A stretch of DNA of 64,000 bases from Margaritifera margaritifera. Lineage: Eukaryota > Mollusca > Bivalvia > Unionida > Margaritiferidae. The translations under genes were made by a program, and so were the position numbers. Shown here in pieces: positions 43,592 through 52,200 of the stretch. The stretch spans positions 62,001-126,000 of the forward strand of contig JAQPZY010000646.1 of NCBI GenBank assembly GCA_029931535.1. The letters are read 5' to 3'. The notes beneath the pieces are model-generated. The model saw only the letters and a program-made list of their open reading frames with translations. It did no database searches and was not told the DNA's origin. Position 1 is the first letter of the stretch; each line of letters starts with the position of its first letter.

Positions 43592-44191
43592 TCAATAAGT
43601 CAACCAAATACCAATGCTCTTTTCTTCGTGGGGTATCTTTTTGGATTGCAATGCTTTACGTGACCGACGAGCCACTGGTGTAAAGGAGGATGTCTGAACA
43701 GGGGTCATCGGTTCTGTTTTTACTTCTGTCTTCACTTCTTCCTTTTTCTCTTCTGATGGCAACGGGGTAGACAACATCTTTTTCATCCAACCCGGTGTGG
43801 CTAACTTTCGTAATTTTTTAAGAGGTGGAGTTTGTAACTCTTCTTCTTCTTCTTCTTTTACTGTCATCCCCGTGGCGGTGTCTATTTTAGTGGTGGTGAC
43901 TTTAGGTTCGCTTTTCATCAGGGTTTTGAAATCTCTCAGAGTGGGTGGAGCTGTTTCGTCTACAGCTTTTTGGTGAAAGAGTTGCAGACGTTGTAAGAGT
44001 TGACCGTACCGTTGCGGTTTTTCTGTTTCCGACAAATCGCTTCGATCCATCAGTGTTTGTAATTCTTGTTGTAACTGTGACATCTCGTTGAGATTAGGAT
44101 TGGGTGGTAAATGAGGTATCCGTTGTTCGTTCCAACGATGAAATTCCATCCATCGTTTGTAAGGCACTAAAGTCAGTTTTCTTCCTTCCAT
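43592..44191 (-). CDS. Hypothetical Polinton protein upstream of integrase
   Basis: 199 residues from the ATG at 44191 (the frame opens three codons earlier at TTG). MEGRKLTLVPYKRWMEF starts it; helical LSQLQQELQTLMDRSDLSE-type centre; acidic EEEEEELQ run, a Lys/Pro/Thr-rich linker and a basic ARRSRKALQSKKIP end. The KL.LVPY.RW opening occurs in other Polinton gene sets as I remember them. The stop TGA is followed in the same frame by the integrase, 6 bases apart. Function unknown. Confidence 0.65.
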   Translation of the reverse strand: MEGRKLTLVPYKRWMEFHRWNEQRIPHLPPNPNLNEMSQLQQELQTLMDRSDLSETEKPQRYGQLLQRLQLFHQKAVDETAPPTLRDFKTLMKSEPKVTTTKIDTATGMTVKEEEEEELQTPPLKKLRKLATPGWMKKMLSTPLPSEEKKEEVKTEVKTEPMTPVQTSSFTPVARRSRKALQSKKIPHEEKSIGIWLTY

Positions 44192-44268
44192 TTCATCCAA
44201 AGGTACAAAAATGTGTGGTCTTTCCAGAAAGGGTGTACTTTTTATCTTCTTTTTTTATCTTCTTTTTT

Positions 44269-44682
44269 TTATCGCATGACACCGCCTAAAAGCGGTCCAG
44301 CAATCGTTCCTAACAAAGGAGCCGCTATTTTTAACAACGGTCCTGTCAGCATGGGTAGAAATCCTCCTCGTTGCACCAACATTTTTTTCTTTTGCTGGAG
44401 AGGTATTTTCTTTTTCACCATTTGGCGAAGAACGTTCCGATGTTTACCTAATTTTTGTTTCTGTATCTTGGACAAAGGTACCGTTCCTTTCAAGACGTTC
44501 AAACAACATTCACACACGGTATCGATGATTTCTTTTGGGGCTGTTTGAATGAGTTGTTTTCGCATGGGAGGATTGGATTTGGTCAGGACAGACAAGACGT
44601 CCCAATGTTTCGCCAGACGAGGTGGAAGTCCTTTTTTGCTTTTCTTCTTTTGGTGGTGGTGGTGTGCATGTTTGGGGGTCAT
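44269..44682 (-). CDS. Small basic protein, GGFLP tail (paralog 1)
   Basis: 137 residues. His/Lys-rich head; residues about 25-95 are helical with LIQTAPKEIIDTVCECCLNV and LKGTVPLSKIQKQKLGKHRN; the end KKKMLVQRGGFLPMLTGPLL followed by hydrophobic Gly/Ala/Leu is probably membrane-active. It resembles the 45380-45652 protein in the helical part (see finding). The LVQ.GGFLP motif is a recurring Polinton gene feature. TATAAAAT at 44730-44737, about 48 bases above the ATG. Intact. Virion association is inferred. Confidence 0.7.
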   Translation of the reverse strand: MTPKHAHHHHQKKKSKKGLPPRLAKHWDVLSVLTKSNPPMRKQLIQTAPKEIIDTVCECCLNVLKGTVPLSKIQKQKLGKHRNVLRQMVKKKIPLQQKKKMLVQRGGFLPMLTGPLLKIAAPLLGTIAGPLLGGVMR

Positions 44683-44834
44683 CTTAGAGGTTAGGAGTAA
44701 GTCTGAAGTCTCTGGCAGGTCACCCTTCTATTTTATATTGTAATACGTCTCCACTGATTGTCTGCACGACGTACCATCTTCATGACAGGCCTCACTCGAC
44801 GTTGAGGTGTTTTTAATGGACTAAATCGTCTCAA
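44683..44834. promoter_or_regulatory. Intergenic region with TATA box (TATAAAAT, minus)
   Basis: ATTTTATA at 44730-44737 (plus reading) is a TATA box for the 44682 gene. The rest of the gap holds the 3' end region of the Lys-rich gene; no stem-loop of histone type. Confidence 0.55.
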
Positions 44835-45347
44835 TTATTCTTTGGATAAATGCACTAAACTTTGTAACACACCGGTTCTCTCTTGGACTTTGGTTTTAGG
44901 GGATGGTACTTTGTTAGCGGCAGCTGCCATGGCCAGATCAGCCGAAGTGGAGGGTACCGATGTGGTGACTTTCGAAATGGGTTTCCATTTTTGCATCAAA
45001 TTAGGAAACACTTGTCTTAAGTCTGCTTTGGCAGGCATCAATATGAAGGGTGGTGAAGAAGACGAAGAAGTGGACGCAAGAGGAGAAGGAGACCTCGTCA
45101 CTGCAGTCTGTCGTGGTGGTGTCTTGCGGGTGTACGTTTGCGTCCTGGCAGCAGTACCTCTCTTGCGGGTCACAGTGGCGGTGGTGGTTGTTTTCTTCTT
45201 GGCAGAACTTTTCTTTTTCTTGGGGGTTTTCTTTTTAGGGCTTTTCTTTTTTTGTGGCTTTCTTTTTAGGGTTTTTCTTCTTTTTTTTTTTTTTTTTGGT
45301 TTTTTCGCTTGGGCATTAGGATCCCATTTCAAAAGTGAACGAATCAT
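44835..45347 (-). CDS. Lys-rich DNA-condensing-type protein
   Basis: 170 residues. Residues 14-52 are almost only Lys, Pro, Arg and Ser/Thr (KKPKKKKKRRKTLKRKPQKK), like histone H1 tails or adenoviral core proteins; then Thr/Arg-rich, Ser-rich linker, and a globular end with LRQVFPNLMQKWKPI. ATG chosen at 45347, but the same frame is open above it with GGSGSLGGV, so the true start may be earlier. T/A homopolymers at 45270-45300 are slippage-prone. Probable role: packing the genome in the virion. Confidence 0.65.
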   Translation of the reverse strand: MIRSLLKWDPNAQAKKPKKKKKRRKTLKRKPQKKKSPKKKTPKKKKSSAKKKTTTTATVTRKRGTAARTQTYTRKTPPRQTAVTRSPSPLASTSSSSSPPFILMPAKADLRQVFPNLMQKWKPISKVTTSVPSTSADLAMAAAANKVPSPKTKVQERTGVLQSLVHLSKE

Positions 45348-45379
45348 GACCCCTCCTAAAGAACCGCTCCCTCCAGGGG

Positions 45380-45652
45380 TTAAAATGATTTGTTTTTAGT
45401 CCGTGGATCGATTCTAGGAACGGCTAGTTGTGACAACGCCTCTTTATGTTTTTGAAAAAAACGTTGAGTTTGATGAGGGATGTGAATGATGCCTTGCAGT
45501 AATTGACGTACCGTCAAAGTAAACCATCGTAATACTTTTTTGAGACTAGCTTCTTCTAACAAATGAGCTCGGACTTGTGCATTTTTTTCGCGACTGATAC
45601 CATACAAGACACGAATCAATTTGGCCGAAGGATGAGCTTGAAAGGAAGTCAT
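45380..45652 (-). CDS. Small helical protein (paralog 2)
   Basis: 90 residues. AKLIRVLYGISREKNAQVRA then LLEEASLKKVLRWFTLTVRQ and LLQGIIHIPHQTQRFFQKH align by eye with LSVLTKSNPPMRKQLIQ and following helices of the 44269-44682 protein, without its GGFLP tail. The ATG overlaps the ATPase stop by 4 bases. TATAAAAAC at 45689-45696 lies about 37 bases above the ATG. Intact. Function unknown. Confidence 0.6.
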   Translation of the reverse strand: MTSFQAHPSAKLIRVLYGISREKNAQVRAHLLEEASLKKVLRWFTLTVRQLLQGIIHIPHQTQRFFQKHKEALSQLAVPRIDPRTKNKSF

Positions 45653-46428
45653 CTCGAAGACTGTGAGACAGAAATGACGCGGTAGATGTTTTTATAGTTT
45701 TTTTTAGAGAGCGACTGAAGGGGACCTCCTTCTTGGCACCAAGGGTGAAACAATTGGGTACGAAATCTCAAACAGTCGGGAGTGGTAGGTTTTAAGTCGA
45801 TGAGTAAATACGCATGAGGTGTTTGAGTGGCATCGTCGTACGCATAATTCAACCAAGGAGTGCCTAACTGTTTGGCTAACACTTGCACTTGAGATTTGTC
45901 TCTGGGGCTTTTAAACAAGACCACGTAATGAGCATTGAGACTGATGGTACAATGGGCTTTACTTTGTTGAAATAAATTTTGAGTAATGTAAATGATACTG
46001 GCATTTTGATGGTGTCCTTTTCGTGTAAACCAAAGTTTAATTTCTTCTTCGTCTTCTCCTAACATGTCGTCGAAGATGACCAGATGTGTTTGACTCACGT
46101 CAGACACGATCCCATCGTCTTCGCGAGGGATGCCTTCTACAAACGAAATGACTTCTCCTTGACTTTCACGAAGTAAGGTGTAAGACGATTGCCACTCTTT
46201 GTAACACCACACGATGAGTTGAGGTGGACGATCAAACAGATGAGATTTGTGTTCGATCAAACGTTTGACAAATTCGGTTTTGCCTGAACCACTGGGTCCA
46301 GCAATCAACATGTTAAAAGGATGGCGCAGATACAAAGCTTCCCAACTTTGACGATCTAACTTTTCGTCAATCACTTTGACCACAGAGGAAGCCGAGGTAG
46401 CAGACGAGGCAGAAGAAGATGTAGCCAT
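45649..46428 (-). CDS. Genome-packaging ATPase (FtsK/HerA type)
   Basis: 259 residues from the ATG at 46428; the frame is open to 46536, but a TATA box (TATAAAAT, 46473-46480) lies within that part, so transcription must start below it. Walker A GPSGSGKT at residues 44-51, Walker B LVIFDD at 115-120, then FTRKGHHQNASIIYITQNLF, the sensor-like segment typical of Polinton ATPases. Normal length for the family. It would pump DNA into preformed capsids. Intact. The stop overlaps the next ATG. Confidence 0.92.
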   Translation of the reverse strand: MATSSSASSATSASSVVKVIDEKLDRQSWEALYLRHPFNMLIAGPSGSGKTEFVKRLIEHKSHLFDRPPQLIVWCYKEWQSSYTLLRESQGEVISFVEGIPREDDGIVSDVSQTHLVIFDDMLGEDEEEIKLWFTRKGHHQNASIIYITQNLFQQSKAHCTISLNAHYVVLFKSPRDKSQVQVLAKQLGTPWLNYAYDDATQTPHAYLLIDLKPTTPDCLRFRTQLFHPWCQEGGPLQSLSKKNYKNIYRVISVSQSSR

Positions 46429-46542
46429 GACTGAGGTAGGAAGAATTTTGAGAAGAGAACAAAAGACCCAAGACATTTTATACGTTTCATACACGTTTAT
46501 TTTTTTTTTTTTAAAACAACCAACACAACAAAACATATTTTT

Positions 46543-46842
46543 TTACAAGTCATGAAGGACAAAAATGCATACCGCAAAAATGGTCAGGTACAAGATTAAG
46601 ACTACCACTAAAAGAATTAAAGTTCTGTATAAGCAAGTCAATGTACAACAAGAACAAAACACTGTCCTAGGAATGGAAGGCACTGGCACTGGGGGTATTC
46701 TGGTCTTTGTTTTGGTGGTAGAAGAATGAAATGTCTCTGACGGAAAGGAGGGAGTGTGTTCCTCAGGGGGTTGTATTTGGACGACGACGGTGTAGTCTTT
46801 CTCTGCTGTGTCAGGTTCTTCCAGGATTGTTTCTAAGGTCAT
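46543..46842 (-). CDS. Small type-II-like membrane protein
   Basis: 99 residues from the ATG at 46842. Acidic, Pro/Thr-rich N-terminus (VQIQPPEEHTPSFPSETF), then CSCCTLTCLY and one strong membrane helix RTLILLVVVLILYLTIFAVC near the C-terminus. The frame opens upstream to 47073 but that part overlaps the 46880-47146 gene in another frame. Possibly a virion or host-membrane protein. No family recognised. Confidence 0.5.
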   Translation of the reverse strand: MTLETILEEPDTAEKDYTVVVQIQPPEEHTPSFPSETFHSSTTKTKTRIPPVPVPSIPRTVFCSCCTLTCLYRTLILLVVVLILYLTIFAVCIFVLHDL

Positions 46843-46879
46843 TTTTGACTTGGATTTCAAGTGGTTCACTTTAGGAAAC

Positions 46880-47146
46880 TTAGTGACATGCCAGATCTTT
46901 GGCAAACTGGGCCACTTCTTGAAGCCAAGCATCGAAACCAATACTTTTCCAGTCACGTACATCTTTCCAAGCGTAAAGTTGTTTGTGTAACCCACTAGCA
47001 ATACACACTTCTTGAAACGTTTGAAGGGTAGATAAAGTTTGACTAATGTCTTCTTCACACGGAGGTACCCCACTCGTCTTCATCACCAGTCTCAACACTT
47101 TGAGTACAATTTGTCTTTCGTGTACCGATAAAGCATGAATGGTCAT
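46880..47146 (-). CDS. Small helical hypothetical protein
   Basis: 88 residues from the ATG at 47146. All-helical appearance: SVHERQIVLKVLRLVMKTSG, CEEDISQTLSTLQTFQEVC, DAWLQEVAQFAKDLACH. The ATG overlaps the upstream stop by 4 bases (ATGA). Unrecognised. The arrangement with the 47143 gene suggests translation from neighbouring or shared transcripts. Confidence 0.5.
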   Translation of the reverse strand: MTIHALSVHERQIVLKVLRLVMKTSGVPPCEEDISQTLSTLQTFQEVCIASGLHKQLYAWKDVRDWKSIGFDAWLQEVAQFAKDLACH

Positions 47147-47430
47147 GTTTTTTTTTTTTTTATTTGATGGTTCATCAAAATAGTCCAAAACAACCACGGG
47201 TCCTCCAAAATAATCCAAGACAAACAATGGTCCTCAAAAATACTCCACAACGAATGTCCTGGAAAACGAAATCCAAGAAATGCAGTCACCAAGACACACA
47301 CGACATAGCGTCCAAAATTCAATGAAAACAGTTCTTGTATCAAGTCTTTATAATCCTCTAAGGTCTGAACACGATCGTTGACTTCCTTCCACGGAATACG
47401 TTTCACGAGTGAAGACCACAGATCTGGCAT
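47143..47430 (-). CDS. Small hydrophobic protein
   Basis: 95 residues. MPDLWSSLVKRIPWKEVNDR start, helical; then RYVVCVLVTAFLGFRFPGHS as a membrane segment, and a Trp/Ile-rich second half with DHCLSWIILEDPWLFWTI. TATAAAAA at 47437-47444, only 7 bases above the ATG, so the leader would be nearly absent if this start is used. Unrecognised. Confidence 0.45.
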   Translation of the reverse strand: MPDLWSSLVKRIPWKEVNDRVQTLEDYKDLIQELFSLNFGRYVVCVLVTAFLGFRFPGHSLWSIFEDHCLSWIILEDPWLFWTILMNHQIKKKKT

Positions 47431-47439
47431 GGTGGGTTT

Positions 47440-47991
47440 TTATATCCAGGTTCTTTTGTGACAGACTATTCCCGGGATCATACTATGAAAGGTTCTTCCC
47501 AGAATCACTCTTCTGACAGTTTGGAAGTAAGCATAGCTTAAAAATCGAGAAATGACTTCGAGTTTGCGTTTCACTTGGATCTGGACAAACTCTCGGTAAA
47601 TACGTTCTCGCAGCTCCAAAGGCAAACCACGAATGTACTCTGGTAAAGTTTCCGACTTGGAAAGAAGTAACCCTCTTTTGTTTTCTTCACAATAGCTGTG
47701 ATAGTTTCTCTCCAGAATCAGACTTCTGATACGGTGGAAGTAGCAATAGTTTAAAAATCGAGGAATGACTTTGAGTTTGCGTTTCACTTGGATCTGGACA
47801 AACTCTTTGTAAATGCGTTCTCGTAGCTTCAAAGGCAAGCCACGAATGCGCTCTTCTAAGCTAGGGTTCTTGGTGACAAAACAGTCACACTTTAGCCAAA
47901 TGGAATCGGTGGGTAAAGGATATCCAAGATTTTCAGTGAGGACCGTACTACACGTCAGACGACGTAAAGGCGTTTCGTCTTGAGGTGACAC
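47440..47991 (-). CDS. Protein with two F-box-like IRGLPLELRERI repeats
   Basis: About 183 residues; no ATG at the frame start (GTG at 47991), so the start is uncertain. Two copies of a 49-residue unit, residues about 49-97 and 120-168: IRGLPLKLRERIYKEFVQIQ... and IRGLPLELRERIYREFVQIQ..., each followed by RFL.Y.YF..VR..IL. LPLELRERI resembles the LP.E...RI core of F-box and poxviral PRANC domains, which recruit SCF ubiquitin ligases. A single-unit relative follows at 48134-48322. The ubiquitin link is inference. Confidence 0.55.
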   Translation of the reverse strand: MSPQDETPLRRLTCSTVLTENLGYPLPTDSIWLKCDCFVTKNPSLEERIRGLPLKLRERIYKEFVQIQVKRKLKVIPRFLNYCYFHRIRSLILERNYHSYCEENKRGLLLSKSETLPEYIRGLPLELRERIYREFVQIQVKRKLEVISRFLSYAYFQTVRRVILGRTFHSMIPGIVCHKRTWI

Positions 47992-48133
47992 TTCTTGTAA
48001 ACGTTTTTGGTATTCCTGTAAGCTGGTTTTTTATCTACACTTCGTTCCATCGAATTCTATGGATCACTCCCACATGGTAGGTGGTGCCATCCAATTCCTT
48101 ACAAGCCCAATTTTCATTTCTATCAATGTCTGA
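47992..48133. other. Short intergenic region, minus-strand leader
   Basis: Contains GATAAAAAACC (minus, about 48025), a weak TATA-like element above the F-box-like gene. Nothing else seen. Confidence 0.35.
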
Positions 48134-48322
48134 TCATTTGAAAAACTTGGTACTAATCAGTATTCTTATAGCATTCAGATACCAATGATTAAATTGTTTG
48201 TGTGGTAAAGGATGTAACTGTTCTTTACATTTCACTTGTATCTGAACCCATTCTTGGTAAATTTGTACTCGCAACTCCCAAGGCAAACCACGAATGTACC
48301 ATTGTAAAGTATCATCCGACAT
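48134..48322 (-). CDS. Single-unit F-box-like protein
   Basis: 62 residues from the ATG at 48322, one base after the stop of the BIR-1 gene. WYIRGLPWELRVQIYQEWVQ followed by IQVKCKEQLHPL and WYLNAIRILI matches the repeat unit of the 47440-47991 protein. The frame is open up to 48370, but without an ATG there; an in-frame ATG also exists at 48346 inside the BIR gene end. Intact. Confidence 0.5.
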   Translation of the reverse strand: MSDDTLQWYIRGLPWELRVQIYQEWVQIQVKCKEQLHPLPHKQFNHWYLNAIRILISTKFFK

Positions 48323-48323
48323 G

Positions 48324-48635
48324 TTACTTCTTGGTATCCGGTTCATCGTACGTGTACTCTTCTGAGGCAACTAAAGGCAAGTACTGACAGTGCGGAGACC
48401 ATCTGGCATGTTCGATGTAAGCCGAGTCTTTATACTCCCATTCGTGAAATCTTGCACCACAACTGAAACACTGAACTTTATCTCCTTCTCCCTAGTAGAT
48501 AAATCCAAATTTGGCTAAAGCTTTGGGAGTAGGTCCTTGTAGATATTTAGGCCACTTGTCTTGGAACATCTGGAGTCGACTTTCAAACTTGGAATAGTCA
48601 GGCAAAGCCACAGGTATCGTCAATTCTTTACCCAT
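48324..48635 (-). pseudogene. BIR-domain (IAP-like) protein 1, one in-frame stop
   Basis: From the ATG at 48635: FESRLQMFQDKWPKYLQG, LAKFGFIY, TAG at 48492-48494, then GEGDKVQCFSCGARFHEWEY and EHARWSPHCQYL. This is a BIR domain: R, GF.Y.G..D.V.CF.CG, W, D, EH.R..P.C, with zinc ligands CxxC, H and C present. BIR proteins bind caspases or act in division. About 103 codons; no RING finger. The TAG is the only break. The end abuts the F-box-like gene. Confidence 0.85.
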
Positions 48636-48856
48636 GTAGGGATGACATTCACAGGTACGTTTAGCATTCTTCCTAATAAAGAAGAAAGGGCGTCCTGCAT
48701 CTCTAGAGGGACAGTGTCAAAGCGTACGGCATCCGTCTCGTCGCAAGGTACCGCATCGCACTCCAAGTCGTGATTGCACTTGGAGTTCACACTAGATTTC
48801 TCCCTTGGTGGGTGGGTGGCAAAAGCACTCATCTTTTTTCTCTCTGTGTAATTCAT
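48620..48856 (-). CDS. Small acidic hypothetical protein between BIR genes
   Basis: 78 residues from the ATG at 48856, about 57 bases below TATAAAAAT (48913-48920). MNYTERKKMSAFATHPPREK head; VNSKCNHDLECDAVPCDETD acidic centre with three Cys; LEMQDALSSLLGRMLNVPVN helix at the end. It overlaps the BIR-1 start by 16 bases in another frame. No family recognised. Its position between BIR genes suggests an accessory role. Confidence 0.5.
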   Translation of the reverse strand: MNYTERKKMSAFATHPPREKSSVNSKCNHDLECDAVPCDETDAVRFDTVPLEMQDALSSLLGRMLNVPVNVIPTWVKN

Positions 48857-48915
48857 CTTTCTAGGTCGACGTCTGTATTTGCAATGAATGGTTAGTCTTG
48901 GAAGTGATCCCATTT

Positions 48916-49251
48916 TTATACTGAAGAACGGTACTGTTTGCATTGTGGAAACACCAAAGAAAGGTAAGCACAGTTTGGAACCCATCTGGTATGTTCCAGG
49001 ATAGCTGAATCTGTAGGGTCTATGCGAATGGTTGCACCACAACTGAAACATTGCACTTCGCTTCCCTGTCCAAAGTAGACAAATCCTGCTCTGGCTAAAG
49101 AACTGGAAGTGGGTAATCCATTCCATTTAGGCCATTTTTTAAACGTGTTCAAGCGACTGGCACAATCACAATAGTCAGGCAAGACCACGGGAAGTTTGTA
49201 TTCTTTCAACTTAAGGTCTGCAGTGGGTTCATCACACGGTGTTGAAGTCAT
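48916..49251 (-). CDS. BIR-domain (IAP-like) protein 2
   Basis: 111 residues from the ATG at 49251, about 35 bases below TATAAAAAAG (49286-49294). BIR pattern: SRLNTFKKWPKWNG, LARAGFVYFGQGSEVQCFSC, G..IRID, then ILEHTRWVPNCAYL. Zinc ligands C-x2-C, H and C are all present. One BIR and no RING, unlike most cellular IAPs; similar to single-BIR viral proteins. Intact. A role against host cell death is the usual expectation for such viral genes, but here it is inference. Confidence 0.88.
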   Translation of the reverse strand: MTSTPCDEPTADLKLKEYKLPVVLPDYCDCASRLNTFKKWPKWNGLPTSSSLARAGFVYFGQGSEVQCFSCGATIRIDPTDSAILEHTRWVPNCAYLSLVFPQCKQYRSSV

Positions 49252-52200
49252 CGTCAATCTTGGTGTCTTTCTTTTCAAGCGGTCCTTTTTTATACTGCAG
49301 ATTGGCGTGTCCGTAAGGCAAAGTGGTGTGGTCTGGAAGTCTCACTCGTTTTTGGTACACGATTCGGTTCACTTTTTGTAAAGGACGACTGACGATTTGG
49401 TGATTAGGTAACCGTACGATCTTGTGAGGTTCTAACGTGTGCACTCGAAAGTCTTCCACTTGTCCAGAGAGCAAAGCATTTTTCAAAACCTCAAAATTAA
49501 CCACTCGGCTGGTTCGATAGTTTAGGGTCAATCCTTTGACTTTGCATTGGGTGTGAAATTGTCCTTGCGGGTCTCGGTATCGGTAGCCGTAATTTTTAGG
49601 GCCACCGCTGGCAAAACTCAGGATGGTGTCTTGAGGGTGCTCGTCCGTCCAGGCTCCTAAACGATCTCCTTGGATGGTAGGGTGTGGGCAACCGGGGCGA
49701 TGAATGTAGATACAACTGTCGGTGTCAAAGTACAGGACACGATCTCCCAAGACTTCTAAAGCTTCGTCGTACAATTTCAAGCGAGCATGAGCTGTCACGT
49801 AAGCTGCAATGACCACGTTGCTAAACTTGTCGGGTTTTACAAACTTCCTTTCTTCTTCGAAATTGACTAAGATCAAATCATCACGGGCGATTTCGACGTG
49901 TTTCATCGGTATACTTTTGTCGTCGACCAGTTTAAAGTAGCGATAAGGATCGGTCACGTATTCCGTCTTGGGTAAGATCGTACGTTGTGCCATTTTTCCA
50001 CACAAGCAATTGAGCATGACTTTGACAAACGATCTTTTTCCTTCGTTTTTTTCTACGTCTTCCAAAGTGATCCCTTCGATGACACGGTACTCTTCTTTGA
50101 ATCGAACTTGGTCTTCGGGAGTCTGACACGACGAGGGATAGCCGCTGGCTTCTTGTTTCAGTTTTAAAAATTGGTTGACGTACCCCGAGAAAATGCCTGG
50201 ATTCGAGGCGTCGTCCTTTTGGTATTGTGCTGTGGTTGGAAAGTGCCAGATCTCGTACACTTTCAACAAACGGTATCCTCGATCCAGTGCCCGAAACAAT
50301 TCGGCGCTGACCCACGTTCCTGTCAAAGAGCGTTCTTCCTCCGTGTGGTGACAGGGGTGATCTTGGTTGCATGTTTCGGCACATGTACGGCATAAAGGAA
50401 ACATCAGTTTTCCTTGGCAATGATGAGGTAAGATAGGATGGTACAAGTGGGTCGGGGGTAAGACCTTACATTTGATCAATCCTTCGTATTGACGAATATG
50501 TTCCACGTCGATGTGTTCTGTCAAGATTTTAGGGTGACCGGTTGGAAAACGAGCATATTTGCACACCCAAGGATATAACGAACACACGTCGATGTACTTG
50601 ATTTCTTCTCCTTTTGATTCGTCTACGTCGTACAGCAAGCGAGTGGCATTGGCTCGTCCTCCAAATAAACTGTGGCGCGGATCCAAAGGCTCGATGCTGG
50701 TCGCGTCGCAACTTTCGGTGATGCTCTTAAATTCAGGATCGGTTTTCAAACGTCGATCGTACTCGTGCTCCCATATTTCTACCACTTGGTATCCTTGACT
50801 TTCTAACTTGAGTCGTCGTTGGTAAGTTCGTTCGTACAACTGTTCCATGGTGAAATTTGAAAAAGGACTTTTCAGGTCTCGTTCAGGAAAACAGGTAGGG
50901 CATCCGTGAAACAAGCAACCCTGAAATTCGTACACCGTGTGCGGGTTTTCTAAATCAAATCCATCCACGGAATAAGATCCAATCTTCTTTTCTCCTCCTT
51001 CGTTTCTAGCATGTTGTATCCATTTGTCTTCCTTTTGGCACAAGTAATGGAACCAACGCAAGGCTTTGGCCGAGTATTGACGACTGGCAAAGAGAGACGT
51101 GTTGGAGTCTGTGATGGCTAGTTCGTTCTCAGGCATGAAGTTTTTGGTGTAGACTAAGGTACAGGCTTTGGGTAGGGTCGACGCTTCTTTCAAAGGAACG
51201 ACGTCTCCGTGATCTAGAAATAACTGTCGAAACTTTCCACAGCAACGGCGCAAAATGTCCACATCTGATCGACAGTACTTGAGCATTTCTTCTTGTAAGT
51301 CAAACGGTTCTGACTGGTGAGCACGGTACCAAGTGTGACAGGCTTCTCGGTGTTCGGGGCTCATTCCGTCGGGGCCTTAACAGTCGACGTCATTCAAATG
51401 CGGTAGCACAGCGTGTTGATTGGCTTCCGTTTTGAAGAAGTGAGGAAAATATCCTTTGGCCATTTCTGTCATGCCAAATGTTTTAGGCATTCGACTCAAA
51501 GGCATGGCCAAATAACTCATGGAATCTTTTAACTGCACTTGTCCGTCCTACTTTCATGTGGATGAGTTTGGCTCCGTTCATGGTGACCATGGGACATTCG
51601 GTACCTTGTTGCGAATAATATTTTAACAAAAACTGTCCATTGTATCCCGAGAAATTGTGAGCCATGCCGGTCGCATAGCAATGACAGTCTCCGTAACGTT
51701 GAATGTCCTCTTCGCTCCAAGTCTCGTCGGTAGGGTCTAAAATCCATTCAGCAAACTCGGACAAAGTGTTAGGACCGCGAAAGATTTTTTCACGTCCTCC
51801 TGGAATCCGACTACAATGAGGACAGTGAACGTGGATAGATTCTTGGATGCACTTCTCACAAGCCCGATGAGCCACGAATTGGGAATGTGAATCCCTGTTT
51901 CTTGCATGCATTCAAAATCAAAAAAGATGAAATCCACTTGGGTCTTGTTCTTCTGATCGCTCTTTAATTCTTTCTTCTCTGTATTGTCGTACTTTTGCAT
52001 GAAACATTGATGATCATAATCCACCATCTGCTGACAAATGCGGCATCTTTTCTTACCGGTACAAGTGTGTCTCTTGGGGTCGTTGCTACGAATCAGGTTT
52101 CCACACGTGGAACACAATTTCAATAAGTCGCAAGCACATTTTTGTTGGTTTCCTTGTGTCCTGCGATGCTGTTCGTAACAAGAGGGACTGACAAAGGTTC

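Noticed and set aside
44842..45399. Hydrophobic Phe/Val-rich plus-strand frame
   Set aside because: Reverse complement of the Lys-rich core protein gene.
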